64,000 nt of DNA from Hypericibacter sp049323455 (GTDB lineage: Bacteria > Pseudomonadota > Alphaproteobacteria > Dongiales > Dongiaceae): positions 124,001 through 188,000 of the forward strand of contig JBMONF010000065.1 of the NCBI GenBank assembly GCA_049323455.1, in the 5' to 3' direction. Within the stretch, counting starts at the first letter, position 1, and the number at the start of each line of letters is the position of its first letter. Shown here in pieces: positions 52,061-60,768 of the stretch. A model generated the notes under the pieces. The model saw nothing but the letters and a program-made list of their open reading frames with translations, made no database searches and was not told the DNA's origin. Position numbers and translations under genes: made by a program.

Positions 52061-53217
52061 GCGCGGGCGCCGAGCCAGCGCGGCAGCAGGAAGGCCGCGA
52101 GGAAGACCAGTGCCAGCAGCGGCTTCAGCCACAGCTCGGTCGCCTTGAAAAGGAACGTGCCGTAGGCCTGGGTGCCGAGGCCGAGCGAGATCGCCGTGAG
52201 CCCCCAGGCGGCGGCATGGGCGCGCTCGCGATGCCACAGCAGCGCCGCATAGAGCGCCACCGGGATCACCAGCATGATGTAGGTGTTGATCTCCGTGCGC
52301 GGGCTGAACAGCATCAGATAGACGCTGCCGAGCGTCAGCAGGCCGAGCGCCGCCTCGGTTTCGCTCTGCCGGCGCATCTGCAGCGCCAATGCCAGCGTGG
52401 CGAGGGCTGCGGCGATGCGAATGACCGTCATGACATTGTCGGACAGGGACAATCCGAGCGCGCCCAGAAGGCCGCTCAGGTCGGCCCAAGGGCCGGGGCC
52501 GGGCGCGCTCGCCGTCAGCATCTTCTCGAAGGCGGCGCGATAGAGCGCCATCGCCGTCTCCGGGTGCGGGTGGATCAGGGGTGCGGCCAGCACGACGAGA
52601 AGTCCCAGCGCCAGCGGCAGGATGGTGCGGGGATAAAGAGCAGCCATGAGCAAGGCCATGACGAACGCCAGCGGCTTGACCGCAATCGCGGCGGCGAGCC
52701 AGAGCCCGGCGGCCAGCCGGCGCCCATCGGCCACCGCCGCCGCGGCCAGCAGCATGAGGGCCAGCATGGCCGGCGTGGCCTGGCCGTCGCGGATGGCGGC
52801 GGCAGCGGCCGGAAAGGAGATCAGGAGCGTCGCCCCGAGGCGCAAGGGTGGCACCGGTCCGATCAGGCGGCGATAGAGCTGCCAAAGTCCGGCCGAGAGC
52901 AGACCGACCGATGCGAGGCACCAGGCGATGTCGCCGGCGCGCGGCCCCAAGAGGGCGAAGGGCGTGAAGATCACGGCGAAGCTCGGCAGATAGAGGAAAC
53001 CGGCAGCGCCGGTGCCCCAGACGTCCTCGCCGCGCCACCATCCGAGGGCTGCCGCGCGATAGACGCTCGTGACGGTGCTCTCCCCGGGATCGATCGCGAT
53101 CAGCACGACGACGGCGGCAAGGAAAATCGCCCAGACCGCGAGGCCGCCGCGCTCGGCCCAGAGGAGCCAGCGCGGCTCGCGGGCGAGGGCCGCCGCCGCT
53201 GTCTCGGCACCCGTCAT
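52027..53217 (-). CDS. GT87/DUF2029-type polytopic mannosyltransferase-like protein
   Basis: A 396-residue polytopic membrane protein with about ten to twelve TM helices. The features TSVYRAAALGWWRGEDVW, GFLYLPSFAVIFTPFALLG, IRDGQATPAMLALMLLA and LWLAAAIAVKPLAFV are characteristic of DUF2029/GT87 polyprenyl-phosphate-dependent transferases, including the Asp near the QATP loop. It is likely to use the lipid-linked sugar made by the neighbouring GT2 enzyme, an inference from convergence. The start at 53217 overlaps the methyltransferase stop as ATGA. Confidence 0.85.
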   Translation of the reverse strand: MTGAETAAAALAREPRWLLWAERGGLAVWAIFLAAVVVLIAIDPGESTVTSVYRAAALGWWRGEDVWGTGAAGFLYLPSFAVIFTPFALLGPRAGDIAWCLASVGLLSAGLWQLYRRLIGPVPPLRLGATLLISFPAAAAAIRDGQATPAMLALMLLAAAAVADGRRLAAGLWLAAAIAVKPLAFVMALLMAALYPRTILPLALGLLVVLAAPLIHPHPETAMALYRAAFEKMLTASAPGPGPWADLSGLLGALGLSLSDNVMTVIRIAAALATLALALQMRRQSETEAALGLLTLGSVYLMLFSPRTEINTYIMLVIPVALYAALLWHRERAHAAAWGLTAISLGLGTQAYGTFLFKATELWLKPLLALVFLAAFLLPRWLGARAQLSASSSGKP

Positions 53218-54140
53218 CGCCCGGCCGGCCCCGTGTTGCCGTCCGGATCGCGGTCGAGGGGCTGCTCGACCGTGCCGAGCGCGTCGGCCAGCCGCATCCG
53301 GGCGCTGCCGGGCCTGAGCGCCTTCTGCTGCGACTCGTGCGGCGCCCAGCCGGCGAGGAAAATGATGCGGAAGCTGACGGCGATGCGCCCGCCGGCGGCA
53401 TGGCCGGCGCCATAAAGCTCGGCCGCGCGCGCCAGCACCGCGCGCGTCAGGGGTGCCGTCTCCTTGAGCGCCGAGGTCTCGCCCATGCCCCGCAGCTCCG
53501 CCATCAGCCGGAACGGATCGGCGTAGGTCACGGTGACGGTTTCCGCATCGGCCACCGGCAGCGCGAAGCCCGCGCGCTGCAGCAAGCCGGCGGCATCGCG
53601 CAGTTCGGGAAACGGCGCCACGCGTGGGGAGGCGCCGCCCGCGACTTCGGCCTCCGCGCCGGCAAGCGCGTCGCGCAGCTCCTGGAGCGTGCCGGCGCCG
53701 AAGAGGGCCGCGAGGAAGAGGCCGTCCGGCTTCAGCGCATGGCGGATCTGCAGGAGCGTGCCGGGCAGGTCGTTGACCCAGTGCAGCGAGAGATTGCTCA
53801 AGACCAGATCGAAGCTTTGGGCCGCGAAGGGCAGGGCCTCCTCGTCCGCTGCCAGCGTCGGCGCCCCCGAGGCCGCGGCCAGGCGCGCCATCGCCGGCGA
53901 GAGATCGCATTGCACCAGCCGCTCGACCTTGCCGCCGGCCTCGAGCGCCGCGCCGAGCTCGCCCCCGTGGCAGCCGAGATCGAGGCCCAGGGAGAAGCGG
54001 CGTGCGATATCGGCGAGCCGGTCGGCCAGGCGCTGCGCCACCTCGCGGTAGAGGAAATCGTGGGCCGCGAGGCCGCGCGCGGCGCGGTCGCGCCGGCGGC
54101 GCAGGCGACGGCGGTCGAAGGGGGCCAGTCCAGGATCCAT
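53214..54140 (-). CDS. SAM-dependent methyltransferase (NDUFAF5/BioC-like)
   Basis: A 308-residue class I methyltransferase. LGLDLGCHGGELGAAL is motif I, VQCDLSPAMARLA motif II, and LVLSNLSLHWVNDLPGTLLQ the BioC-like motif IV region; the N-terminal RRRLRRRRDRAARGLAAHDF matches the helix of mitochondrial complex I factor NDUFAF5 and bacterial relatives. NDUFAF5-like proteins hydroxylate or methylate; the bacterial role is not settled. The ATG at 54140 lacks a strong ribosome site. It overlaps the GT87 gene by 4 nt and follows the accessory operon's last gene by 106 nt on the same strand. Confidence 0.85.
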   Translation of the reverse strand: MDPGLAPFDRRRLRRRRDRAARGLAAHDFLYREVAQRLADRLADIARRFSLGLDLGCHGGELGAALEAGGKVERLVQCDLSPAMARLAAASGAPTLAADEEALPFAAQSFDLVLSNLSLHWVNDLPGTLLQIRHALKPDGLFLAALFGAGTLQELRDALAGAEAEVAGGASPRVAPFPELRDAAGLLQRAGFALPVADAETVTVTYADPFRLMAELRGMGETSALKETAPLTRAVLARAAELYGAGHAAGGRIAVSFRIIFLAGWAPHESQQKALRPGSARMRLADALGTVEQPLDRDPDGNTGPAGR

Positions 54141-54246
54141 GGGGTGCCATGATGAAGCCTGAAGCCGGGCTTCGCAAAGAGGCTGTGAGCCTCGGGGCAG
54201 GAGTGCGCGCTCCCCAAAAGGCGTCGCCCGATCTCTCGCGCCGGCT

Positions 54247-54921
54247 TCAGAAGCCGCCATCCAGCGCCGGATCGTAAGCGCCGGCCGGCGCCGGGCTGCA
54301 GCCGCCATAGCCGCATGTTTCGGAATAATTGTTCGGCTCGCACCGCCCGGACGCCGTGCCGCCTTGCGCATCGGCCGTCGGCAGGCTGCGCACGGCAAGG
54401 TCCAACAGCCTGTCGCGAATCTCTGCAAAGGCCCGCGGCATCGGTACAGCCTCCGGGAAGCTCTGATAGATCACGTCGCGTTGCGGCCCTTCAAGCGCGA
54501 CCGACAGGATCATCGGATAGAATCTCTGATCGGGTTTCGCGCCGCCATAAACCGCATCCAGCGCCATGAAGCCGGATTCTTCGATGGCCACGCGAAGCTC
54601 CCGAAGATCTTCCGGAGTGAACGCTGCGCGCCGGGTCTGGAGGCCCGCGGCGTTCCGGCATGGGCTTTGCTCGAACCACATTGTGCATTTACCGACGGCG
54701 TCCACGAAACGGGTAGCGCGCAGTTCCATTTCGTCAACGACCACTTCGATGCAGGTCGTTTCGGTCGTCTCGTAATACCGTGCATAGAGCGCCGCCTCGT
54801 TCGTGTTGCTGGCGAGCGAGATCGTAGCGGCACAGCCGAGCCACATCGTTACGGCACAGAGACAAAGAAGGTCCCGCAAGAGCCGCGGATACGCCGCCGC
54901 ACCGCATGGATGAATGGCCAT
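54247..54921 (-). CDS. Exported Cys-containing hypothetical protein (accessory operon, gene 4)
   Basis: Function not recognised. 224 residues; a hydrophobic N-terminal segment (about 14-38, LLRDLLCLCAVTMWLGCAAT) could be a signal peptide or an atypical lipoprotein signal ending at Cys30. The mature part has six or more cysteines, including TTCIEVVVDEMELRATRF, KCTMWFEQSPCRNAAGLQTR and a tail CEPNNYSETCGYGGCSPAP, suggesting disulfides. RAAFTPEDLRELRVAIEESG and QRDVIYQSFPEAVPMP are the most structured stretches. GAGG lies 11 nt before the ATG. Last gene of the 59.3-54.2 kb accessory operon. Confidence 0.7.
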   Translation of the reverse strand: MAIHPCGAAAYPRLLRDLLCLCAVTMWLGCAATISLASNTNEAALYARYYETTETTCIEVVVDEMELRATRFVDAVGKCTMWFEQSPCRNAAGLQTRRAAFTPEDLRELRVAIEESGFMALDAVYGGAKPDQRFYPMILSVALEGPQRDVIYQSFPEAVPMPRAFAEIRDRLLDLAVRSLPTADAQGGTASGRCEPNNYSETCGYGGCSPAPAGAYDPALDGGF

Positions 54922-55003
54922 GACCCGTCCTCATCCTGGCGGTCGCGGCGGCGCCTCGGCAATTCGTGCCCGACTTGCCTCGGCCGGCGGACGGTGCGTC
55001 GCG

Positions 55004-55405
55004 TTACCGGCGCACCACGACGGTTTCCGCGACGCGATCGCCGAGCCGCTGGCGTTTCGCCGACGTCATGACGAGGATCAATCCGACGAGATACAGCACG
55101 AAGCCGTCGACGATCCGGAGCAGATTTCGAATCAGGGATTCGCGCCAGCCGATGGCGGAGCCGTCTTCCTTTACGACGCGCAGCCGCACGGCAAGCTTGC
55201 CGACCGTCGCTCCGGACAGCGCCTCCAGCACCACGTAGTAGGCGAAAAACACCGCTACGGCCAGAAAGAACGGCATGCCGGTGAGATCGAAGCCGCTCTC
55301 GGTCGTCTGGCCGGTCAGCGCGGCCACGATATAGAAGGCCACGAACAGAATCGTAGTGTCGATGAGTGTCGCGACCACGCGCACACCGATTCTTGCATAT
55401 TGCAT
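55004..55405 (-). CDS. RDD family membrane protein (accessory operon, gene 3)
   Basis: A 133-residue polytopic protein with three hydrophobic stretches (about 14-31, 44-66, 103-119). IGVRVVATLIDTTILFVAF has the Arg/Asp pair, and LSGATVGKLAVRLRVVKEDG with ESLIRNLLRIVD are the conserved RDD loop motifs. RDD proteins are implicated in small-molecule or ion transport, sometimes Na+/H+ exchange; specificity here is unknown. A very strong AGGAGGGGG lies just before the ATG. The next gene in the operon follows after 82 nt. Confidence 0.88.
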   Translation of the reverse strand: MQYARIGVRVVATLIDTTILFVAFYIVAALTGQTTESGFDLTGMPFFLAVAVFFAYYVVLEALSGATVGKLAVRLRVVKEDGSAIGWRESLIRNLLRIVDGFVLYLVGLILVMTSAKRQRLGDRVAETVVVRR

Positions 55406-55441
55406 ATCCCCCTCCTTGCGTCGCCTAACGACATTTCCGTA

Positions 55442-56026
55442 TCAAGCCGCAACCGTCGGCCGCCCCGCGGCCTCGCGGTGCGCCTTGCGTCGCTTGAGCA
55501 GCGTCACCACCGCGATGGCGATCGCCAGTGCCGCCGAGCCGAGTCCTATGGCCATGGTGGAAAGGATCATCGCCATCAGCTTGCCGACAAAACCGTGGCC
55601 AACCGCCAAGACGACGGCGGGCGCCCGTTGGCCGTTGCCATAGGCGGCGGCGAGGCGATAGCGTCCCGGCGCATCGAGTTCGAACGACAGAATCGAGACC
55701 CCCGACCGGCCGCCGAATTCGTAGCTCGTCGTCATGCTCGGCGCGGTGAGCGCAACGACGGCGCCCGTGTCCTCGGATTCGATCGTGATCCGAAGCCCGG
55801 AAACGTCATCTGCCTGGTAGTAGCGGCCATCGACGACGCTGACCCGCTCATGGAAAATCGTGTAGGTGCCCGGTTCGGGCAGGTCGATTTCCGCAGAGCC
55901 GGGCACCACGAACTGCGGCAGCTCCAACGCCAGGGCCGGCAGCCGCGAATACAAATGCATTCCCGCAGCCGCCGCGCCGGCGATGAAGATCGCTGCCGCC
56001 AGGACATACCATTGGCGCCCGGGCAT
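55442..56026 (-). CDS. Membrane-anchored beta-sandwich protein (accessory operon, gene 2)
   Basis: A 194-residue protein anchored at both ends: TM1 about 7-24 (YVLAAAIFIAGAAAAGMHLY) and TM2 about 147-170 (LMAMILSTMAIGLGSAALAI), with a basic tail. The exported middle (about 35-140) reads as a beta-sandwich: FVVPGSAEIDLPEPGTYTIF, DDVSGLRITIESEDTGAVVA, TSYEFGGRSGVSILSFELDA and PGRYRLAAAY. Similar extracytoplasmic GOLD/emp24-like domains occur in bacteria, often beside RDD genes, by my recollection. It starts 2 nt after the stop of the 1085-residue gene, so the two are translationally coupled and probably interact in the envelope. Confidence 0.75.
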   Translation of the reverse strand: MPGRQWYVLAAAIFIAGAAAAGMHLYSRLPALALELPQFVVPGSAEIDLPEPGTYTIFHERVSVVDGRYYQADDVSGLRITIESEDTGAVVALTAPSMTTSYEFGGRSGVSILSFELDAPGRYRLAAAYGNGQRAPAVVLAVGHGFVGKLMAMILSTMAIGLGSAALAIAIAVVTLLKRRKAHREAAGRPTVAA

Positions 56027-56028
56027 GG

Positions 56029-59000
56029 TCAGAGCCCCATCGATTTGCGCACGGCGTCGAGCTCCGCCAGCTCGTCATCGCTCGCATCGGCCTCCGCTTT
56101 CAAGGTGACGATGTAGGCGATTCCGTTGCGCAGGAAGTAGAACTGGTGCGAGCGGGCATGACCGTTCGTCATGACGTGCTCGACCTCGTACAGGTCGGAA
56201 TCCCCGACCCGCCCCGCACGGATGACGTCGGTGAACGGCTTGGTCGAGCCGTCGACGGTTATGGTGCTCGCCTTCAATGTCTTCAGTTGGTCGTCGAAGA
56301 ATCCTTCGCTGCTCGACCACTGGCTGTTCCTGAGACGCATGATGCTCACGGTCAACTTCTCACGGCCGTTCGCGTCAAATTTCGCCATGACCCAAAGGAG
56401 CCGAACGTCGAACTTCAACTCGTTTCCCACTACCCAATTCTTCGGGACGGTCAGGCGCAACCCGTACCTGTCGTTGACGAAGCCGCCGTTCTCCCCGGGG
56501 GTCCAGCCGCGGCCGGCCCAGGGCGTCGCCGAGGTGTCGCGCGCATCGATCTGGAACGGAATGGCGGTCGCGACGCGGCCGTCTTCCAGCAGCTCGACGC
56601 GATAATTGCCGATGGGTAGCGGCCTCATGCCGGAATCCGCGAAACCCCAGAAGGACGACCCCGCCGGTTCCGTCGGCTGCAGCGGGCTGGACTCGTAAAG
56701 CAGCTCGTTTTCGAGATACCAACGGGAAATCAGCGTACGGCCGGGCTCGGCGGCGTAGCGAAACCACACCACCACGCGCGTGACACCCTGGGGGAACCGG
56801 GTGCCGCGCCGCTTCGGATCGAATCCGTCCTCGTCGGCGTCGGTATAGCCCAGGCTCACTTCCTTGATGGCCGCATTCGGATCCTGGGGGGTGTAATCGG
56901 CGAGGCTCGCATTGCCGACGGCGGGCGCCTCGCTGCGTTTCTGGCCGATCGCGCAGTCTGGTGCGCTGAACGGGACCGTGGGCGCCCATTTCTCGGTGAA
57001 GTTTCCGCTGCAGGCAGGATCGCGCAGAACATAGCCCTTGTTGGCATCTCCGTTGGGCATCCAGCCATAGCCCCACAGGACATCCCCCGTCAGCATGCGG
57101 CTGATCGTGTCGCCATTCGGCCCGACGAAGGCCTCGACGATGGATTCTTTTCCCTCCACGGCAGGGCTCAGGTCCATCTGCATGGTCTGCTTCTTCTTGA
57201 AACCTTCGAGCGAGGGAACGGAGAAGCCGTCGGAGTCGATTTCCGGCGAGGCCGCGGACGTGGCGCCGGCCGGCGCGAGGGCAGCCAAGGATCGCACGCG
57301 CCAATTGTCGTAATCGATCTCTACGGCCGCACCTTTGAGACTGGGGCCGGCGAGCACTCCCGCCTGTCCTTGCGGCCACAGCGCTTTGGCCGTCGCAACC
57401 AATTTGCCGTTGACCAGGAAATCCAGATTCGTGCCGCTGGCCGCCAGTTGCAGGTGATTCGTCGCGCCGTTCGCATTCAGAGTTCCCGGCGGCAGCATCG
57501 CATTGGCGGCGCTATCGAGGCCGAATTGCCCGTCCTTGGCGTGAAAGGCAGCGAAGGAGCCGTCGATGCCGATCACGAACCCGTGAAAATTGCCCGGGTC
57601 CTGATAACGCGCGAACAGACCAAAGGGATGGCCTGCCGATTCCGCGGCGGGGGTGGCATCGATCTCGAACAGGCTGTCGCTGAACACGGTCGGCGGACCG
57701 CGGAAAATCCAACCATGGCTGCCCGTCATTGCGATGAAGTATTGGCCGGCCGCGTCGCCGGTCTTGACGCCCTCGTCATTCGTGGTCGACCAACCCGGGA
57801 CCGGGTTGTCGAAATCGTTGCTGTCGATCACGTCGCCCGGCGGCGTGCCTGCCAGCAACTGGTTCAGCAGAGCCATCGTTTCGGCGGCCGGCGCTGTTCC
57901 CGGCGTCGGCGCGGCGGCGCTGCCCTTGCCGATCGTGAAATCGAGGGATTGTCGCGCTTGACCGTTCTCGATCAGTTCGACCCGGTAATTGCCGTCGGGC
58001 AAGGCACCGCCTTGCGACATCTTGAGGATCCAGCCCGTGCTTCCCGATGCCGCAGCGACCGGTTCGCCCTCCTCCAATATCAGCCGGTCGTCCATGTACC
58101 ACTTGACCCCGAGCGGGGAGCCGACCTCGGCATTCTCCCAGTCGTACCAGGCCTCGACTTCGTGGATGCCTTCCGGAAAGCTCGATCCGGTGTTCTCGCC
58201 ATCCTTGGATCGGATCCGGAACCAGGTAACGACGGACGGCGCGGCGGCTGCGCCCGTGTCCACGGCGGTTGTGTTCGCCATGTCCGTATCGGCAGCGCTC
58301 GAAGATTTTGCGCCTTGCTGGCCGTCGGCGGCTGCAGCCTGGCTCTCGGCCGCATCCTGGTTCGACGGCTGGCTCGCGATTTCGCTGCTCGTCCCCTTCG
58401 AGAGGTCGATCTCGACCAACTGTCCGGGCGCGACGGCGACCGACTTCACCTTGCGCTCGGGCTCTTGCGAGTAATCCTGCCGCCAGAAAACGTCGTAGCT
58501 GCCAGGCGCGAGCAAAAGCGGTGCGTCGGCGCGGCCCTTCCACCAGTTGACGCGTTTGTCTGCAGCACCGCCGCCGGGGACGGCTCCCCACCAGCCACTG
58601 CTGTCGCCGAATGCCGGCGCAGTTGCCGCCGGCTTCAATCTGATGCCGGCGTCGGCACGCACGGCCGTCACCTTGCCGGCCTCGACCGTGACGCCGGCGG
58701 CCAGCCGCATCGGCTGATCGGAGGTGTCGTAGCCCTGGACCCAGTAGAGATCGTAGGAACCGGGCGGCAGCAGCAGCGGCGCCGCGGGGTTCTTGGTCCA
58801 GTTGATGGCGTCACTCTTTTTCGGCGCATCGCCGGCGACCGTGACGCCCCACCAACCGCTCGAATCGGTGAAGGGCGGGACCCAATCGGCCAGGTCCAGC
58901 TTGATGCCGGCGTCGGCACGCACGGCCGTCACCTTGCCGGCCTCGACCGTGACGCCGGCGGCCAGCCGCATCGGCTGATCGGAGGTGTCGTAGCCCTGGA

Positions 59001-59286
59001 CCCAGTAGAGATCGTAGGAACCGGGCGGCAGCTGAAGCGTATCGGCGCTATTGGTCTTCGCCACCGGCTCCCGGGGCTTGTTGCCCGCATGGACGACGCC
59101 CCACCAGCCATTGGAGTCCGTAAAGGTTGGCACCCACTGAGCGACCTCCAGCTTGATGCCGGACTCTGCGGCTTGCGCCAGCGGGACGAATAACCACGAC
59201 AAGATCACGAGCACGAATGCCTGAGCCGCCGCTCGGACAGCTCGTATTGATGCGCGTGTCGCAACACCGCTGATGCTGCCTGCCAT
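56029..59286 (-). CDS. Large exported multidomain beta-rich protein with three N-terminal repeats (accessory operon, gene 1)
   Basis: No recognised family for the whole chain. 1085 residues: signal peptide (1-39, cleavage after AQA). Three tandem repeats of about 86 residues (43-126, 127-213, 214-298), each TDSNGWWGV...PPGSYDLYWVQGYDT...VTAVRADA. A Ser/Ala/Asp-rich linker (299-350). Domain X copy 1 (353-453, FPEGIHEVEAWYDW...GNYRVELIENGQ). A concanavalin-like domain (486-668, FDNPVPGWST...NHLQLAASGTNLDFLVNGKL). A Cys-containing central region (690-800). Domain X copy 2 (808-914, FPQGVTRVVVWFRY...GNYRVELLEDGR). A PsbP-like C-terminal domain (938-1085, YGLRLTVPKNWVV...VRKSMGL). GGGGAGGGGG precedes the ATG at 59286; the frame extends a further 54 codons. 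Binding or adhesive envelope role plausible; no catalytic motif. Confidence 0.8.
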   Translation of the reverse strand: MAGSISGVATRASIRAVRAAAQAFVLVILSWLFVPLAQAAESGIKLEVAQWVPTFTDSNGWWGVVHAGNKPREPVAKTNSADTLQLPPGSYDLYWVQGYDTSDQPMRLAAGVTVEAGKVTAVRADAGIKLDLADWVPPFTDSSGWWGVTVAGDAPKKSDAINWTKNPAAPLLLPPGSYDLYWVQGYDTSDQPMRLAAGVTVEAGKVTAVRADAGIRLKPAATAPAFGDSSGWWGAVPGGGAADKRVNWWKGRADAPLLLAPGSYDVFWRQDYSQEPERKVKSVAVAPGQLVEIDLSKGTSSEIASQPSNQDAAESQAAAADGQQGAKSSSAADTDMANTTAVDTGAAAAPSVVTWFRIRSKDGENTGSSFPEGIHEVEAWYDWENAEVGSPLGVKWYMDDRLILEEGEPVAAASGSTGWILKMSQGGALPDGNYRVELIENGQARQSLDFTIGKGSAAAPTPGTAPAAETMALLNQLLAGTPPGDVIDSNDFDNPVPGWSTTNDEGVKTGDAAGQYFIAMTGSHGWIFRGPPTVFSDSLFEIDATPAAESAGHPFGLFARYQDPGNFHGFVIGIDGSFAAFHAKDGQFGLDSAANAMLPPGTLNANGATNHLQLAASGTNLDFLVNGKLVATAKALWPQGQAGVLAGPSLKGAAVEIDYDNWRVRSLAALAPAGATSAASPEIDSDGFSVPSLEGFKKKQTMQMDLSPAVEGKESIVEAFVGPNGDTISRMLTGDVLWGYGWMPNGDANKGYVLRDPACSGNFTEKWAPTVPFSAPDCAIGQKRSEAPAVGNASLADYTPQDPNAAIKEVSLGYTDADEDGFDPKRRGTRFPQGVTRVVVWFRYAAEPGRTLISRWYLENELLYESSPLQPTEPAGSSFWGFADSGMRPLPIGNYRVELLEDGRVATAIPFQIDARDTSATPWAGRGWTPGENGGFVNDRYGLRLTVPKNWVVGNELKFDVRLLWVMAKFDANGREKLTVSIMRLRNSQWSSSEGFFDDQLKTLKASTITVDGSTKPFTDVIRAGRVGDSDLYEVEHVMTNGHARSHQFYFLRNGIAYIVTLKAEADASDDELAELDAVRKSMGL
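58641..58771. repeat. 131-bp perfect direct repeat, copy 1 (within the 1085-aa gene)
   Basis: Identical base for base to 58902-59032, offset 261 bp (87 codons), starting TGATGCCGGCGTCGGCACGC. It encodes the shared second half of repeats 1 and 2 of the protein. Identity even at synonymous sites implies a recent duplication or gene conversion. Confidence 0.95.
58902..59032. repeat. 131-bp perfect direct repeat, copy 2 (within the 1085-aa gene)
   Basis: The second identical copy of the 131-bp segment. Sequence diverges immediately on both sides (C versus T on the left, CAGCAG versus CTGAAG on the right). Confidence 0.95.
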
Positions 59287-59812
59287 GGCCCCCTCCCCAA
59301 GGTCGACTTCGACAGAGCCGACACCACGGCGAAGCCATTGTCGTGGCCATGGCTTCGCGCCAGAGCACAGCCGCGGAAGACCGGCAGAGCGTTGGGTCCG
59401 GTCTTGTGCCGGCCAAACGTGGCAGCCCCGATACGGCTGCCACCGCAAATTGATTCGTTGACGAAATCGACCTCACGATTCGCACATGGCCGAACCATGG
59501 CTGGGCCGGTCAAACTCTCCCAGATCGAAGATTTCGTCCTTACGCGAAATCTCTCTTCTTCAAGAATTAAATCATATCAACCGGTGTCGGATTCCTCCAT
59601 ATGCATAATGAACCACAGATTTAGTCATGAACTGCTTCCCATTTGGGCGAACCCACCTACAAATTGGGGAGGGCCGGGCGGAGAACCGCAAAATCGATGC
59701 TGAGCGGGCCGTTTGGCCTCGAAAGCCCGGTGGCATGAGACGGTCGGGGGCGATCGGACCCGTCCTTGCAGCTCGATTGACAGCGCCGCGCCGGCCAGCC
59801 GAATGTCTTGTC
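59287..59812. other. 526-nt intergenic region upstream of the accessory operon and comF
   Basis: A divergent control region. Its first half is GC-rich and without a recognisable gene. From about 59530 to 59640 it becomes AT-rich (CTTCTTCAAGAATTAAATC, CATATGCATAATG) and contains the 11-bp palindrome TTCTTCAAGAA at 59556-59566, the same as at 1890-1900. Promoters for both the minus-strand accessory operon and comF probably lie here, but no convincing -35/-10 pair with correct spacing was found. Confidence 0.5.
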
Positions 59813-60598
59813 ATGGCCGATCTCGCCGAGTTGGGCGAACGCGCCGTCGCCATCGGCCGTTTCGCCCTCGACGCGCTCCTGCCGCCGCGCTGCCTCCTCT
59901 GCGGCGCGACGGTCGCGGATGCGGGCGCGCTCTGCGCTGGCTGCTGGTCGCGCATGGCGGTGCTGGGCCCGCCTTGCTGTGCCGTTTGCGGCTACCCCTT
60001 CGATTACGACATGGGCGATGGGTCTCGGGACGACGAGGCCGAGGGCGACGGTGTGCTCTGTGGCGCCTGCGTCAAGGAGCGTCCACCCTTCGCCCGTGCG
60101 CGTGCGGCCCTGCGCTACGACGAGGCCAGCAAGGGGCTGATCCTCGCCTTCAAGCATGGCGACCGCACCGACGCCGCTCCGGCGCTGGGCCGCTGGCTGG
60201 CCCGTGCCGGCGCCGAGCTTCTGGCCGAGGCGGATCTGGTGGCGCCGGTGCCGCTGCATCGCTGGCGGCTGTTTCGCCGCCGCTACAACCAGGCAGCGCT
60301 GTTGGCGCAGCAAGTGGCGCGGGCGGCGGACAAGCCCTATTGCCCCGATCTCCTCGAGCGGCGCCGCGCCACCCCTTCGCAGGGACGCATGAGCGCCGCC
60401 GAGCGCCGGCGCAACGTGGCGGGCGCCTTCGCCGTGCGCGCGCGTCATCGGGCGGGGCTCGGCGGCCGGCGCGTGCTGCTGGTGGACGACGTGCTGACCA
60501 CCGGCGCCACCGCGGGCTCTTGCGCCCGGGCTCTTCTGGCCGCCGGTGCCGGGGGAGTGGATCTCCTTACGCTCGCGCGCGTGGTTCGGCCGTCTTGA
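59813..60598 (+). CDS. ComF family protein
   Basis: A 261-residue protein with a Cys-rich N-terminal zinc-ribbon segment (PPRCLLCGATV, LCAGCW, PPCCAVCGYPF, LCGACVKERP) and a C-terminal phosphoribosyltransferase-like domain with RVLLVDDVLTTGATAGSC. In naturally competent bacteria ComF aids DNA uptake and is required for transformation; its biochemistry is unsettled. The ATG at 59813 starts MADLAELGER; the frame continues further upstream without support. Followed by grxC and a nitrilase gene, a cluster I know from other Rhodospirillales. Confidence 0.9.
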   Translation: MADLAELGERAVAIGRFALDALLPPRCLLCGATVADAGALCAGCWSRMAVLGPPCCAVCGYPFDYDMGDGSRDDEAEGDGVLCGACVKERPPFARARAALRYDEASKGLILAFKHGDRTDAAPALGRWLARAGAELLAEADLVAPVPLHRWRLFRRRYNQAALLAQQVARAADKPYCPDLLERRRATPSQGRMSAAERRRNVAGAFAVRARHRAGLGGRRVLLVDDVLTTGATAGSCARALLAAGAGGVDLLTLARVVRPS

Positions 60599-60768
60599 GC
60601 GGGCCGGGCTGAACCGGTCGAGATCTCATCACCATATCAAGTTAACGAAGATGGCCGAGCCTGGCCGGCCCTGATGACAAACCGGGCGGGTCGTGCCACT
60701 TTCGGGGCCGGCTGACGGTCGGAATCCCGCGTTGGCCTGCGCCGCCTATTCGCGGCGACGAGGACGAG

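Noticed and set aside
57370..59193. A 607-codon plus-strand frame opposite the 1085-residue exported protein
   Set aside because: Its product is Arg/Gly/Ala-rich with no recognisable motif, and it repeats only because the antisense gene contains duplicated DNA. The minus strand has a signal peptide and domain repeats.
54247..59286. The accessory operon as a mobile element or prophage
   Set aside because: No integrase, transposase, tRNA junction or direct repeats at its borders; GC content is only mildly different, so only 'accessory' can be claimed.
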